From contig WJKZ01000163.1 of assembly GCA_014728785.1 (NCBI GenBank), positions 1 to 12,323 of the forward strand: a stretch of DNA of 12,323 bases, given 5' to 3'. Below, in pieces: positions 1 to 7,222 of the stretch. Made by a program: the position numbers and the translations under genes. How positions within the stretch are numbered: position 1 is the stretch's first letter; each line of letters opens with the position of its first letter. The notes beneath the pieces are model-generated. The model saw only the letters and a list, made by a program, of their open reading frames with translations. It was not told where the DNA came from and did not search any database. Source of the stretch: Candidatus Omnitrophota bacterium. Its GTDB lineage: Bacteria; Omnitrophota; Gorgyraeia; Duberdicusellales; 4484-171.

Positions 1-1820
1 GAAGGATAATAAGGGGAGTGGTGAGAGGGGTGAGAGATTACGGGAACAGGATGGGTATACCTACCGTTGCCGGTGCCGTTCTTTTTGATAAAAGGTTTTT
101 AGGCAATCCCCTGGTTTATTGCGGTACTTTAGGGATAATGCCCAGAGAAAAATCTTTTAAGAAGGCAGAAGCCGGAGATTTGATTATTTTGTGCGGCGCA
201 AAGACAGGCAGAGACGGAATACACGGCGCTACTTTTTCTTCCCGCGAGCTCGATGAACACACAGTGGGTTTAACAAGCGCGGTCCAGATAGGAAATGCCA
301 TTGAGGAAAAAAAGCTGACTGAGGCGATAATACGGGCAAGGGACGAAAATTTATTTACTGCCATAACCGATTGCGGCGCAGGAGGCATTTCCAGTGCGAT
401 TACAGAATTAGCCAGTGAGCGGGGAGCAGTCGTTGATTTAGAAAAAGTTCCTCTTAAATACAAAGGCTTAAGCTACACCGAGATATGGATATCTGAATCT
501 CAGGAACGCATGGTCTTTTTTGCCGGAGAGAATAATTTAGACAAACTGAAAAAAATATTTGAAGAAGAGGGGGTGGATTTAACAGTAGTGGGTAGAGTGG
601 AAGATGACCGTAAATTGATATTGAATTACAAGAACCATTGTGTTTGCGAGCTCGACATGGATTTTATTTTTGAAAATCTACCCCGGGAAGAAAGAGAAGC
701 TTGCTGGGTTGTAAGGGAAGAAAAGCTAAATAGATTGCGGGAGAAAGATAATTACGGCCGGGATTTAACGGCTTTGCTTAAAAGGCCCAACATAGCCTGT
801 AAAGACTGGATTTTGAGAGAATATGACCATGAGGTGCAGGGAGGTTCGGTAGTTAAATCAATTTCAGGCATTGAGAATGTAGCTGTAAATGATTCTGCAG
901 TTATAAGGCCCAAGCTTTCCAGCGATAAATGTGTAGCGGTGGGAATGGGGATTAACCCTTTTTATTCTGATATTGATCCTTACTGGATGTCGGCATTGGC
1001 TATAGACGAGGCTTTACGTAATCTGGTTTGCGTGGGAGGCGATCTAAAGAATACCTACATGCTTGATAACTTCAGCTGGGGTTCTCCTTTGGAGCCCCGG
1101 ACACTGGGAGGGTTGGTGAGAGCCGCTAAAGCCTGTTATGATTTTGCCGTCTATTTCGGAGTGCCTTTTATTTCGGGTAAAGACAGCTTATATAACGAAT
1201 ATATGGTAGGCGGAAAGCATATCTCCGTTCCGGGGACATTATTGATTTCTGCCTTTTCAGTGATTGATGACTGGCAGAAGACCTTAACTGCCAGTTTTAA
1301 ACAACCGGCTAACTTAATATATCTTGTTGGTTCTACCGCAGCCCATCTGGGGGCTTCAGAATATTTCCGGTATCTGGGTTTTGAGGAGGGAATGGTTCCC
1401 AGAGTGGATAAAAGCTCGGCTAAAAGTATTTTTATAGAGCTCAGCAGGACGATAAACAGAGGGCTGGTGGAATCCTGCCATGATTTATCCGAGGGAGGGC
1501 TGGGGGTTTCTCTTGCGGAGATGTGTATAGGTTCAGGACTGGGAGCTTCTGTTTTCTTAAGCGAAGTTCCTCTAACAGAAGACATGCTTGAGGGGGAAAT
1601 CCTTTTTTCCGAGTCTCCCACCCGTTTTCTGGTAGAAGTAGAGAAGAAGAATAAGGAAGAATTCGAGAAAGCAATGCACGGTCTTCCCCTGGGGTTAATA
1701 GGCTGTGTCGCCGAAGAAGAAAATGTCAGCATATTTAACAGGCATAATAAAGAAATCGTTAAAGAGAGCGTAGGGGTATTAAAAAAAGCCTGGCTCTCTG
1801 CTTTCAGCGAATTCAGATAA
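1..1820 (+). CDS. purL: Phosphoribosylformylglycinamidine synthase, PurL subunit (5' end cut off by window)
   Basis: This is the ATP-dependent synthetase subunit that turns FGAR plus ammonia into FGAM, step four of purine synthesis. The frame is open to the left edge (codons begin at base 3), so the start is outside the window; about 605 codons are visible and the stop is TAA at 1818-1820. Motifs seen in order are RDYGNRMGIPTVAG near the edge, GRDGIHGATFSS (about 206-240), DCGAGGISSA, SESQERM (about 494-515), GMGINPFYSDIDPYWMS, the SGKDS loop (about 1173-1190), CHDLSEGGLGVSLAEM (about 1477-1525) and SESPTRF. Both AIR-synthase-like halves are therefore present. The segment between the halves resembles the long PurL type, in which a PurS-like part may be fused at the N-terminus; this is inference, since that end is missing. 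purQ follows after 15 bases, so the two subunits are probably co-translated. Confidence 0.96.
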   Translation, partial: RIIRGVVRGVRDYGNRMGIPTVAGAVLFDKRFLGNPLVYCGTLGIMPREKSFKKAEAGDLIILCGAKTGRDGIHGATFSSRELDEHTVGLTSAVQIGNAIEEKKLTEAIIRARDENLFTAITDCGAGGISSAITELASERGAVVDLEKVPLKYKGLSYTEIWISESQERMVFFAGENNLDKLKKIFEEEGVDLTVVGRVEDDRKLILNYKNHCVCELDMDFIFENLPREEREACWVVREEKLNRLREKDNYGRDLTALLKRPNIACKDWILREYDHEVQGGSVVKSISGIENVAVNDSAVIRPKLSSDKCVAVGMGINPFYSDIDPYWMSALAIDEALRNLVCVGGDLKNTYMLDNFSWGSPLEPRTLGGLVRAAKACYDFAVYFGVPFISGKDSLYNEYMVGGKHISVPGTLLISAFSVIDDWQKTLTASFKQPANLIYLVGSTAAHLGASEYFRYLGFEEGMVPRVDKSSAKSIFIELSRTINRGLVESCHDLSEGGLGVSLAEMCIGSGLGASVFLSEVPLTEDMLEGEILFSESPTRFLVEVEKKNKEEFEKAMHGLPLGLIGCVAEEENVSIFNRHNKEIVKESVGVLKKAWLSAFSEFR

Positions 1821-1835
1821 GGGGAATTGTAAGCA

Positions 1836-2591
1836 ATGAAACCCAAAGCTTTAGTTATCCGCACAGCAGGTACGAATTGTGACAAAGAGAGTGTTTTTGC
1901 CTTGAATATGGCCGGGGCGGCTACCGATATGCATCATATAAATTATCTCCGTCACAACGGTGATTTAAGCCGTTACCAGATAATATGCATACCCGGCGGG
2001 TTTAGCTACGGTGATGACCTGGGAGCAGGGAAGATATTTTCTCTTGAGTTATCCCTCTGGTTCAAAGATGAGATTTTAAATGCCGTAAACAGAGGGGCGC
2101 TGGTGATAGGCATATGTAACGGTTTTCAGATTTTGGCCAAGACAGGGATATTACCCGACATGGACTTTAAGCAAAAGTTCACCCTCACCCTTAATGATTC
2201 TAACAGGTTTGAAGACAGGTGGGTTTATTTAAAGGTATGTTCTGAAAGTGTATGGCTAAAAAGTATGCCTGAGATAGTTTCTCTGCCCGTTGCTCACGGT
2301 GAAGGTAAATTCTATGCCGGCGGAGATGTACTGGAGAGGATCGAGGAAAGCACAAAGGTGGCTTTGCGGTACGTAGATAAAAACGGCCGGATAGCCGGTT
2401 ATCCTTTTAATCCCAACGGTTCTTTAAATAACATAGCCGGCATAACAGATAAAACCGGCAGGATATTGGGCCTTATGCCTCATCCCGAAAGGTTTATTTT
2501 TAAACACCATTCTCCTTTCTGGTGCAATGATTTATTACTTCCTCAGGGTATCACTTTTTTTAAAAACGCAGTAGCGTATTTTAAAAAATAA
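1836..2591 (+). CDS. purQ: Phosphoribosylformylglycinamidine synthase, glutaminase subunit PurQ
   Basis: This is the class I glutamine amidotransferase that makes ammonia for PurL. The 251-residue protein has the oxyanion/early motif PGGFSYGDDLGAG (residues 53-65), the nucleophile elbow GICNGFQ with Cys94, and the His/Glu pair in MPHPERF (His216, Glu218), so the catalytic triad is complete. It is somewhat longer than the roughly 227-residue Bacillus type. The ATG at 1836 has a GGGG ribosome site at 1821-1824 directly after the purL stop. The closeness to purL fits a PurL-PurQ complex; a separate purS gene is not seen here. Downstream lie 61 A/T-rich bases before purM. Confidence 0.96.
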   Translation: MKPKALVIRTAGTNCDKESVFALNMAGAATDMHHINYLRHNGDLSRYQIICIPGGFSYGDDLGAGKIFSLELSLWFKDEILNAVNRGALVIGICNGFQILAKTGILPDMDFKQKFTLTLNDSNRFEDRWVYLKVCSESVWLKSMPEIVSLPVAHGEGKFYAGGDVLERIEESTKVALRYVDKNGRIAGYPFNPNGSLNNIAGITDKTGRILGLMPHPERFIFKHHSPFWCNDLLLPQGITFFKNAVAYFKK

Positions 2592-2652
2592 TCTTTTTAT
2601 TTTATTGTTTCTGTAAGTAGTATTATGTAAAAGGAGATAAAAAAAGGAAGAT

Positions 2653-3663
2653 ATGAGAAAAACCACTTATAAAAAAGCCGGAGTTGATACCCGAAAAGCC
2701 GATATCCTCATAAAAAATATAAAAGGTATGATGATGAAGCCTGCTACCGCGGGTATTTCGGCTTTCGGCTCTGTCTTTGAACTCCGAAGGTTTAAAAGGA
2801 AATACAAGGAACCGGTACTGGTTTCTTCCACCGACGGTGTCGGCACGAAGCTCAAGATAGCTCAGGAACTTAATATCCATGATACTGTAGGAATCGACCT
2901 GGTAGCTATGAATGTCAACGATATAGTATGCCTGGGGGGAGCACCGCTTTTTTTTCTTGATTATATAGCCTGCGGAAAGCTGGACCCGCAAGTCTTAACA
3001 AGGGTTGTAAGCGGCATCAAAAAAGGCCTGGATGCTTCCGGATGTCTACTTTTGGGGGGAGAGACCGCCGAGATGCCGGGGATGTATAAAAGGGGAGAAT
3101 ATGACCTGGCAGGTTTTTGTGTGGGGATAACCGGAAAGAAAAAAATAATAAACGGAAAAAATATAAAGAGAGGAGATGTGTTATTGGGGCTTGAGTCAGC
3201 GGGGCTGCACTCAAACGGTTTTTCCCTGGTAAGGAAGGCGCTGAGCCCTTACCAGATAAAGAAAAACTCTTCCCGGATATTGGCCCCTACCAGAATATAT
3301 GTGAAATATTTGCTTTCTTTGCTGGATTACCTCTCAAAAAAGGGTATGTATAATAAAGTAAAAGGCATAGCTCACGTAACAGGAGGTTCGTTTTATAATA
3401 AAGTGACAAAAATATTACCTCCGGGATACGGAATATCGGTAAACAAAGATTCCTGGAGAGTGCCGGATATCTTCAGGTTTATACAGGAAAAAGGAAAAAT
3501 ATCGGAAAAAGAAATGTATTCGGTGTTTAATATGGGGATAGGGATGGTAGTGGTGGCTGATAAAAGATACGCAGAAAAAATATTTAACTATCTTAAGAGA
3601 AAGATGAAAGTATATTTTATCGGAGAAGTGGTAAAAAGCGATCAACAGATTAAATTCGTCTGA
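2653..3663 (+). CDS. purM: Phosphoribosylformylglycinamidine cyclo-ligase (AIR synthetase) PurM
   Basis: PurM closes the imidazole ring, converting FGAM and ATP to AIR. The 336-residue protein is close to the usual 340-350. It shows YKKAGVD at the N-terminus, the nucleotide-binding SSTDGVGTKLK stretch (residues 58-68), GGETAEMPGMY (135-145), the GLHSNG motif of the family and a HVTGGSFYNKV segment near residue 240. It belongs to the same fold family as each half of PurL. The start ATG at 2653 has a close GGAAG (2647-2651) and a stronger AAGGAG further up (2631-2636); no other in-frame start lies between, so the start is reasonably sure. It lies in line with purQ and purD and is likely in the same operon, though the 61-base leader could hold a weak promoter. 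Confidence 0.96.
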   Translation: MRKTTYKKAGVDTRKADILIKNIKGMMMKPATAGISAFGSVFELRRFKRKYKEPVLVSSTDGVGTKLKIAQELNIHDTVGIDLVAMNVNDIVCLGGAPLFFLDYIACGKLDPQVLTRVVSGIKKGLDASGCLLLGGETAEMPGMYKRGEYDLAGFCVGITGKKKIINGKNIKRGDVLLGLESAGLHSNGFSLVRKALSPYQIKKNSSRILAPTRIYVKYLLSLLDYLSKKGMYNKVKGIAHVTGGSFYNKVTKILPPGYGISVNKDSWRVPDIFRFIQEKGKISEKEMYSVFNMGIGMVVVADKRYAEKIFNYLKRKMKVYFIGEVVKSDQQIKFV

Positions 3664-3752
3664 AATATTTTGGCGGCGCTGAACGCCGGTTTAGAAGAGG
3701 CGGTATTGTAAGGGCATATTGTTTTAATCAAAAAGAGATCTTAATTGATATG

Positions 3753-3766
3753 AGGAGGAGAAAGTG
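3753..3766 (+). promoter_or_regulatory. Ribosome binding site and GTG start of purD
   Basis: A perfect AGGAGG at 3753-3758 stands five bases before GTG at 3764. The encoded MKVLVIGSGGREH is the exact expected N-terminus of PurD, so the GTG start is well supported. Confidence 0.85.
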
Positions 3767-5020
3767 AAAGTACTGGTTATAGGCTCGGGCGGCCGGGAGC
3801 ATTGCCTGGCCTGGAAAATTTCCCACTCTCTTTTATTGAGTAAATTATATTGCGCCCCCGGTAACGGAGGTACGCATCAGGTAGGAGAAAACCTCGATAT
3901 TCCGGCGGACGATATAGAAGCTCTGGCTGACTTTGCCGCCAAAAACGCTATTGACCTGACGGTGGTAGGTCCGGAAGCTCCTCTGGTAGCCGGTGTAGTG
4001 GATAAGTTCAGAGAGAAGGGCTTGGCGGTCTTCGGTCCGGTTAAGGATTTAGCGATGCTGGAAGGCAGTAAGGTGTTTGCCAAGGAAGTAATGCGTAAAT
4101 ACAATATCCCCACTGCCGATTTTAAGGTTTTTGACGATCCTTCTTCAGCTCAAAAGTATGCAAAAAGTAAAGATTTTCCCCTGGTAGTTAAAGCCGACGG
4201 CCTGGCTGCGGGGAAAGGGGTTGTTGTATGTCAGACCCCGGCTGAAGCAGAAGAGGCAATAAAACTTATAATGGTGGATAAAAAGTTCGGGGATGCCGGC
4301 AGGCGTGTAATAATAGAGGAGTTTCTGGAGGGGGATGAGCTTTCCATGCTGGTTTTTACCGACGGAGAGACCATATTGCCTTTAGTCCCCTCACGTGATC
4401 ACAAGAGAGCTTTTAACGGAGATAAGGGACCTAATACGGGAGGAATGGGCGCTTTTTGTCCCGTCAGAGAAGATTTAACCGCTACCTTAATTTCCCGAAT
4501 TTTCTCTCCTCTCATTAAAGGTTTAGCCTCCGAAGGCAAGAGGTATAAAGGTATCCTTTACGGAGGGCTTATGCTTAAAGGAGATGAACCCTATGTGCTG
4601 GAATTCAATGTTCGCTTTGGTGACCCTGAAATCCAGGCTATACTGCCTAAGCTGAACAGCGACCTGCTCGAAATTATGGAAAAGGCGGTTAAAGGACGCT
4701 TGTCTGAAATTTCACTCAACTGGGACGAAAGATTTTGTCTTTGTGTGGTACTGGCTTCGGGAGGATATCCGGGTAGTTATGAAAAAGGTAAACCGATTGA
4801 GGTGCCTGAATCAAAAAGTGATGATGTTTTTGTTTTTCATGCCGGCACCAAGGGAATTTCCGCAGACTCAGGAAATACTTTGGTTACCTGCGGGGGGAGA
4901 GTGCTGAATGTAGTGGGTATGGGAGAAAATTTAGAAAAAGCGAGGAGCAAAGTTTACGAAACAATAGAGAAGATAAGTTTTGAAGGCATGTTTTACAGAG
5001 AAGATATAGGTAAAAAATAG
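3764..5020 (+). CDS. purD: Phosphoribosylamine-glycine ligase (GAR synthetase) PurD
   Basis: PurD is an ATP-grasp ligase joining phosphoribosylamine and glycine to give GAR, step two of purine synthesis. The 418 residues match the usual 415-430. Seen in order are the N-terminal GSGGREH (7-13), VVGPEAPLVAG (67-77), the ATP-grasp lysine region VVKADGLAAGKGV (141-153), the EEF hinge region near 185, HKRAFNGDKGPNTGGMGAF (213-231) and the metal-binding EFNVRFGDPE (280-289), followed by the C-terminal domain with ASGGYPGSYEKG. Nothing is missing. Translation starts at GTG with an ideal ribosome site. It is separated from purM by about 100 bases and from purE by about 120, and ends the first purine block. 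Its glycine substrate is the product of glyA further along the window. Confidence 0.97.
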   Translation: MKVLVIGSGGREHCLAWKISHSLLLSKLYCAPGNGGTHQVGENLDIPADDIEALADFAAKNAIDLTVVGPEAPLVAGVVDKFREKGLAVFGPVKDLAMLEGSKVFAKEVMRKYNIPTADFKVFDDPSSAQKYAKSKDFPLVVKADGLAAGKGVVVCQTPAEAEEAIKLIMVDKKFGDAGRRVIIEEFLEGDELSMLVFTDGETILPLVPSRDHKRAFNGDKGPNTGGMGAFCPVREDLTATLISRIFSPLIKGLASEGKRYKGILYGGLMLKGDEPYVLEFNVRFGDPEIQAILPKLNSDLLEIMEKAVKGRLSEISLNWDERFCLCVVLASGGYPGSYEKGKPIEVPESKSDDVFVFHAGTKGISADSGNTLVTCGGRVLNVVGMGENLEKARSKVYETIEKISFEGMFYREDIGKK

Positions 5021-5083
5021 ATATTTTTCAACCGTTTACCCGCGGGGGCTGAAAGATTTTTAAGAAGCTTTCCCGGAGGCATG

Positions 5084-5111
5084 TTGAAATATTCCGGTTA
5101 AAGAGTACAAT
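5084..5111 (+). promoter_or_regulatory. Candidate sigma70-type promoter in front of purE
   Basis: TTGAAA at 5084-5089 and TACAAT at 5106-5111 each match the -35 and -10 consensus at five of six positions, with a 16-base spacer. A transcript would start near 5118, leaving about 20 bases that include the AAAGGAGG ribosome site (5129-5136) before the purE ATG at 5141. It sits in one of the longest gene-free gaps of the window. The match was found by eye and has not been tested. Confidence 0.55.
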
Positions 5112-5140
5112 AGAGTCAAAAAAGGCTTAAAGGAGGGGAT

Positions 5141-5593
5141 ATGACAGATTTAGCGGTGGTTGTAGGCAGTAAAAATGACATTGGAAAAATACAGGCAGGC
5201 ATTGAGATTCTGGAAAAATTTAATATTCAGTATGAGCTTAAGGTAATCTCGGCTCATCGGAATCCCGATAAATTGAGAAGGTTCTGTAAAGAAATCGAGA
5301 AAAAAAACTTCAAAGCCGTCATAGCCTGCGCGGGGATGGCAGCTGCTCTTCCGGGATTTGTTGCTTCTTATGTTGATATCCCGGTGATAGGAGTGGCCCT
5401 TGAGGGAGGATTCCCCGGCGGTATAGACGCATTGTTGTCGATTGTCGGCGTTCCCAAAGGATTGGGTCTGGCTTCAACCGGCGTGGGTAAAAGTGCTTTC
5501 ATCAATGCCGTTATATTTTTTCTGGAAATTATGGCTCTTAAAGAGAAGAGATATTCTTCCGTGCTTAAAGAGGTAAAGGGGACTTTCAAATAG
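5141..5593 (+). CDS. purE: PurE-family protein, N5-CAIR mutase / AIR carboxylase (divergent)
   Basis: PurE places the carboxyl group on the imidazole ring of AIR, either as N5-CAIR mutase (class I, working with PurK) or as direct AIR carboxylase (class II). The 150-residue protein has the phosphate-binding VVGSKND start (7-13) and the catalytic SAHRNPDKL (37-45, His39), which is the class I form. The second conserved motif, normally GGAAHLPG, is AGMAAALPG (64-72): the usual histidine is Ala69 and the second glycine of the pair is Met. The next stretch, EGGFPGGIDALLSIVGVPKG, aligns with the class I loop but is also divergent. The AGM...ALP pattern recalls LarB-type PurE relatives, yet the size and the pur context favour a real PurE. 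No purK lies in the window. A strong ribosome site supports the ATG at 5141. Confidence 0.85.
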   Translation: MTDLAVVVGSKNDIGKIQAGIEILEKFNIQYELKVISAHRNPDKLRRFCKEIEKKNFKAVIACAGMAAALPGFVASYVDIPVIGVALEGGFPGGIDALLSIVGVPKGLGLASTGVGKSAFINAVIFFLEIMALKEKRYSSVLKEVKGTFK

Positions 5594-5637
5594 CCGGTCT
5601 TTGGTGAAATTCCGTACCTGAATTTTTATAAGAGAGA

Positions 5638-6699
5638 ATGGAAAGTGTTTATATTGACCCCAAGGCAGTAGATTTCTCCCTGGTAAAGCGGGCAGCCGAA
5701 ACTTTAGAGAGAGAAGGAACCGTTATTGTCCCTACCGAGACAGTTTACGGTATAGCCGGCTTAGCCGGAAATAAAAAAGTTGAAGAGAAGCTTTATGCTA
5801 TCAAGAAAAGGCCCCGAAATAAACCTTTCAGTCTGGCTTTAGCCGGCATAGAAGACGCGGTTTATAAATATTTTGCACCCCTTAGTCCCTTTGGTTACCG
5901 GCTAATAGAAAATTTTTGTCCCGGCCCGCTTACGATAATATATTACGATAAAAAATATGAAAATATAGGAGTAAGAGTTCCTTCCCATGAAGTAACCAGG
6001 CAGATTTTAAAAGAACTCGCGCGACCTCTTTATTTGCCTTCGGCTAATTTAAGCGGCGCCGAAGATGCGGCAGGAGTTGACGAGATAGAAACCGAGGTCA
6101 AAGAAGCGGTTGATTTGGTTGTCGACAGCGGCCGCTGTGGTTATGCCAAATCTTCTACTATTATTGATTTGACTGCAAGTCCTTTTAAAATTTTAAGAGA
6201 AGGAGTGGTCAGCCAGAGGGATGTAGTAGATGTTTTTGTAAAGAAACGTATTATTTTTGTCTGTACCGGAAACAGCTGCCGTTCCCCTCTTGCAGAATTT
6301 CTTTTGAAGAAATACATCTCTGAAGATGAAGCTTACCTCAAAGACAGATATGAAGTGGTATCTGCGGGGCTTTCTGCTCTGGAGGGCGCAGAACCGGCGC
6401 CGGAGATATTGGAAATATTGGATAAAGAAGGCATAGACGCCCGTTCTTTCAGGTCTAGCCGGCTGAATAATTTCGATATTCTATCTTCGGATTTTATAAT
6501 TACTATGGAAGATTTTCAAAGCGAATATATTCTGCGTTCAGAGCCAACTGCCGAGGGAAGAGTCTTCTGTCTTAAAAAATTTCTTCCGCCGGATTTAGAG
6601 AAAGATATACCGGATCCGATAGGCAAAGAATTAGATTATTACCGGCGGGTGTATAATATGATTAAAAGCGGCGTATCGGAATTAGTAGAATGGCTTTAA
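5638..6699 (+). CDS. Fusion: Sua5/YrdC threonylcarbamoyl-AMP synthase + low-molecular-weight protein phosphatase
   Basis: One uninterrupted 353-residue frame holds two enzymes. Residues about 10-200 are a YrdC/Sua5 domain that makes threonylcarbamoyl-AMP from threonine, bicarbonate and ATP for the t6A modification of tRNA: PTETVYGIA (32-40), KKRPRNKPF (56-64), CPGPLT (94-99), SANLSG (135-140) and SSTIID (172-177). Residues about 203-353 are a low-molecular-weight phosphatase: P-loop CTGNSCRSP (Cys209 nucleophile, Arg215) and the DP general-acid motif at Asp326-Pro327, followed by a tyrosine pair. The length equals a short Sua5 plus a full phosphatase. In Bacillus the equivalents YwlC and YwlE are separate neighbours next to rpiB and glyA, so the fusion keeps a known order. 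The ribosome site (AAGAGAGA) is weak. Whether the phosphatase acts on phosphotyrosine or phosphoarginine cannot be settled here. Confidence 0.93.
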   Translation: MESVYIDPKAVDFSLVKRAAETLEREGTVIVPTETVYGIAGLAGNKKVEEKLYAIKKRPRNKPFSLALAGIEDAVYKYFAPLSPFGYRLIENFCPGPLTIIYYDKKYENIGVRVPSHEVTRQILKELARPLYLPSANLSGAEDAAGVDEIETEVKEAVDLVVDSGRCGYAKSSTIIDLTASPFKILREGVVSQRDVVDVFVKKRIIFVCTGNSCRSPLAEFLLKKYISEDEAYLKDRYEVVSAGLSALEGAEPAPEILEILDKEGIDARSFRSSRLNNFDILSSDFIITMEDFQSEYILRSEPTAEGRVFCLKKFLPPDLEKDIPDPIGKELDYYRRVYNMIKSGVSELVEWL

Positions 6700-6715
6700 A
6701 ACTAAAGGGGGAAAG

Positions 6716-7165
6716 GTGAGGATAGGATTAGCTTCGGATCACAGGGGGTTTAATTTAAAACACAGTTTAATCAATTACCTGGAGGAGAAAAACCATAAGG
6801 TTATAGATTTCGGTACCTTTTCCAAGGACCCTTGCGATTACCCCGATTATACTTACCTGGCAGCTTCTGCTGTAAGGAATAAAGAATGCGATAGGGCCGT
6901 AATAATATGTTATACCGGTATAGGCAGCTGTATAGCTGCCAATAAAGTCAGGGGCGTAAGAGCAGCGCTGGTTTACAGTTTAAAGAGCGCTGTATTTACC
7001 CGCCGGCACAATAACAGTAATGTACTGGTTTTGCCTTCTCATCTTTTTAAGGCGGATTATGCAAAAAGAATAGTATCGCGCTGGCTTAAAGAAGAGTTTG
7101 AAGGAGGAAGGCACTTAAGGCGGATAAAAAAAATAAGAGACATAGAAGATAAGGAATCTATTTAA
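6716..7165 (+). CDS. rpiB: Ribose-5-phosphate isomerase B (RpiB/LacAB family)
   Basis: RpiB interconverts ribulose-5-phosphate and ribose-5-phosphate, the precursor of PRPP. The 149-residue protein begins MRIGLASDHRGFNLK, the standard N-terminus with Asp8-His9, has the catalytic cysteine region IICYTGIGSCIAANKVRG (63-80, Cys65), and RRHNNSNVLVLPSHLF (96-111, His98). Family members usually read CGTGIG, so Tyr66 in place of the glycine is a local oddity next to the active cysteine. Translation starts at GTG 6716 behind an AGGGGG at 6706-6711, only 16 bases after the preceding fusion gene. The C-terminal 20 residues are charged and unlike the core. A LacA/B-type sugar isomerase is the alternative, but the glyA context favours RpiB. 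Confidence 0.92.
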   Translation: MRIGLASDHRGFNLKHSLINYLEEKNHKVIDFGTFSKDPCDYPDYTYLAASAVRNKECDRAVIICYTGIGSCIAANKVRGVRAALVYSLKSAVFTRRHNNSNVLVLPSHLFKADYAKRIVSRWLKEEFEGGRHLRRIKKIRDIEDKESI

Positions 7166-7172
7166 TTGTAGC

Positions 7173-7206
7173 TTTTGCCGCGCCTGTTACGGCAAAATTT
7201 TATTTT
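7173..7206 (+). terminator. Hairpin with T-rich tail between rpiB and glyA (terminator or attenuator)
   Basis: TTTTGCCG at 7173-7180 and CGGCAAAA at 7190-7197 form a perfect 8-bp stem with a 9-base loop, followed directly by TTTATTTT-like sequence from 7198. This is the layout of an intrinsic terminator. The glyA ribosome site starts only three or four bases after the T-rich tail, so there is no room for a promoter behind it. It is therefore either a partial terminator, an attenuator in a glyA leader, or the end of the rpiB transcript with glyA read from further upstream. Confidence 0.6.
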
Positions 7207-7209
7207 ATC

Positions 7210-7222
7210 GGGAGGTACTATG
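7210..7222 (+). promoter_or_regulatory. Ribosome binding site fixing the glyA start
   Basis: GGGAGG at 7210-7215 stands four bases before ATG at 7220. The same frame stays open upstream to a TTG at 7175, but that codon lies inside the hairpin stem and the extra residues do not resemble GlyA, so 7220 is the better start. Confidence 0.85.

Noticed and set aside
1151..1885. Long minus-strand open frame opposite purL.
   Set aside because: Its product has no recognisable motif, it is antisense to a well-conserved gene and spans the purL-purQ junction.
2566..2610. Small ACGC-AGTA-GCGT hairpin at the end of purQ followed by T-rich sequence, considered as a terminator.
   Set aside because: The stem is only 4 bp, it lies inside the coding end, and the T-rich tract is more than ten bases away.
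2598..2626. TATTAT at 2621-2626 as a -10 element for purM.
   Set aside because: No acceptable -35 hexamer at 16-18 bases; the gap is simply A/T-rich.
3674..3688. CGGCG-CTGAA-CGCCG hairpin after purM, considered as a terminator.
   Set aside because: Only 5 bp, no T-run follows, and the same bases read as protein-like codons in the purM frame.
5594..5637. TTGGTG and TTTATA before the Sua5 fusion gene as a promoter.
   Set aside because: Poor hexamers, and the transcript start would fall almost on the ATG, leaving no leader for the ribosome.
7175..7219. Upstream TTG start giving glyA 15 extra residues.
   Set aside because: The codon lies inside the hairpin, has no ribosome site, and the added residues do not resemble GlyA; ATG at 7220 has GGGAGG at the right distance.
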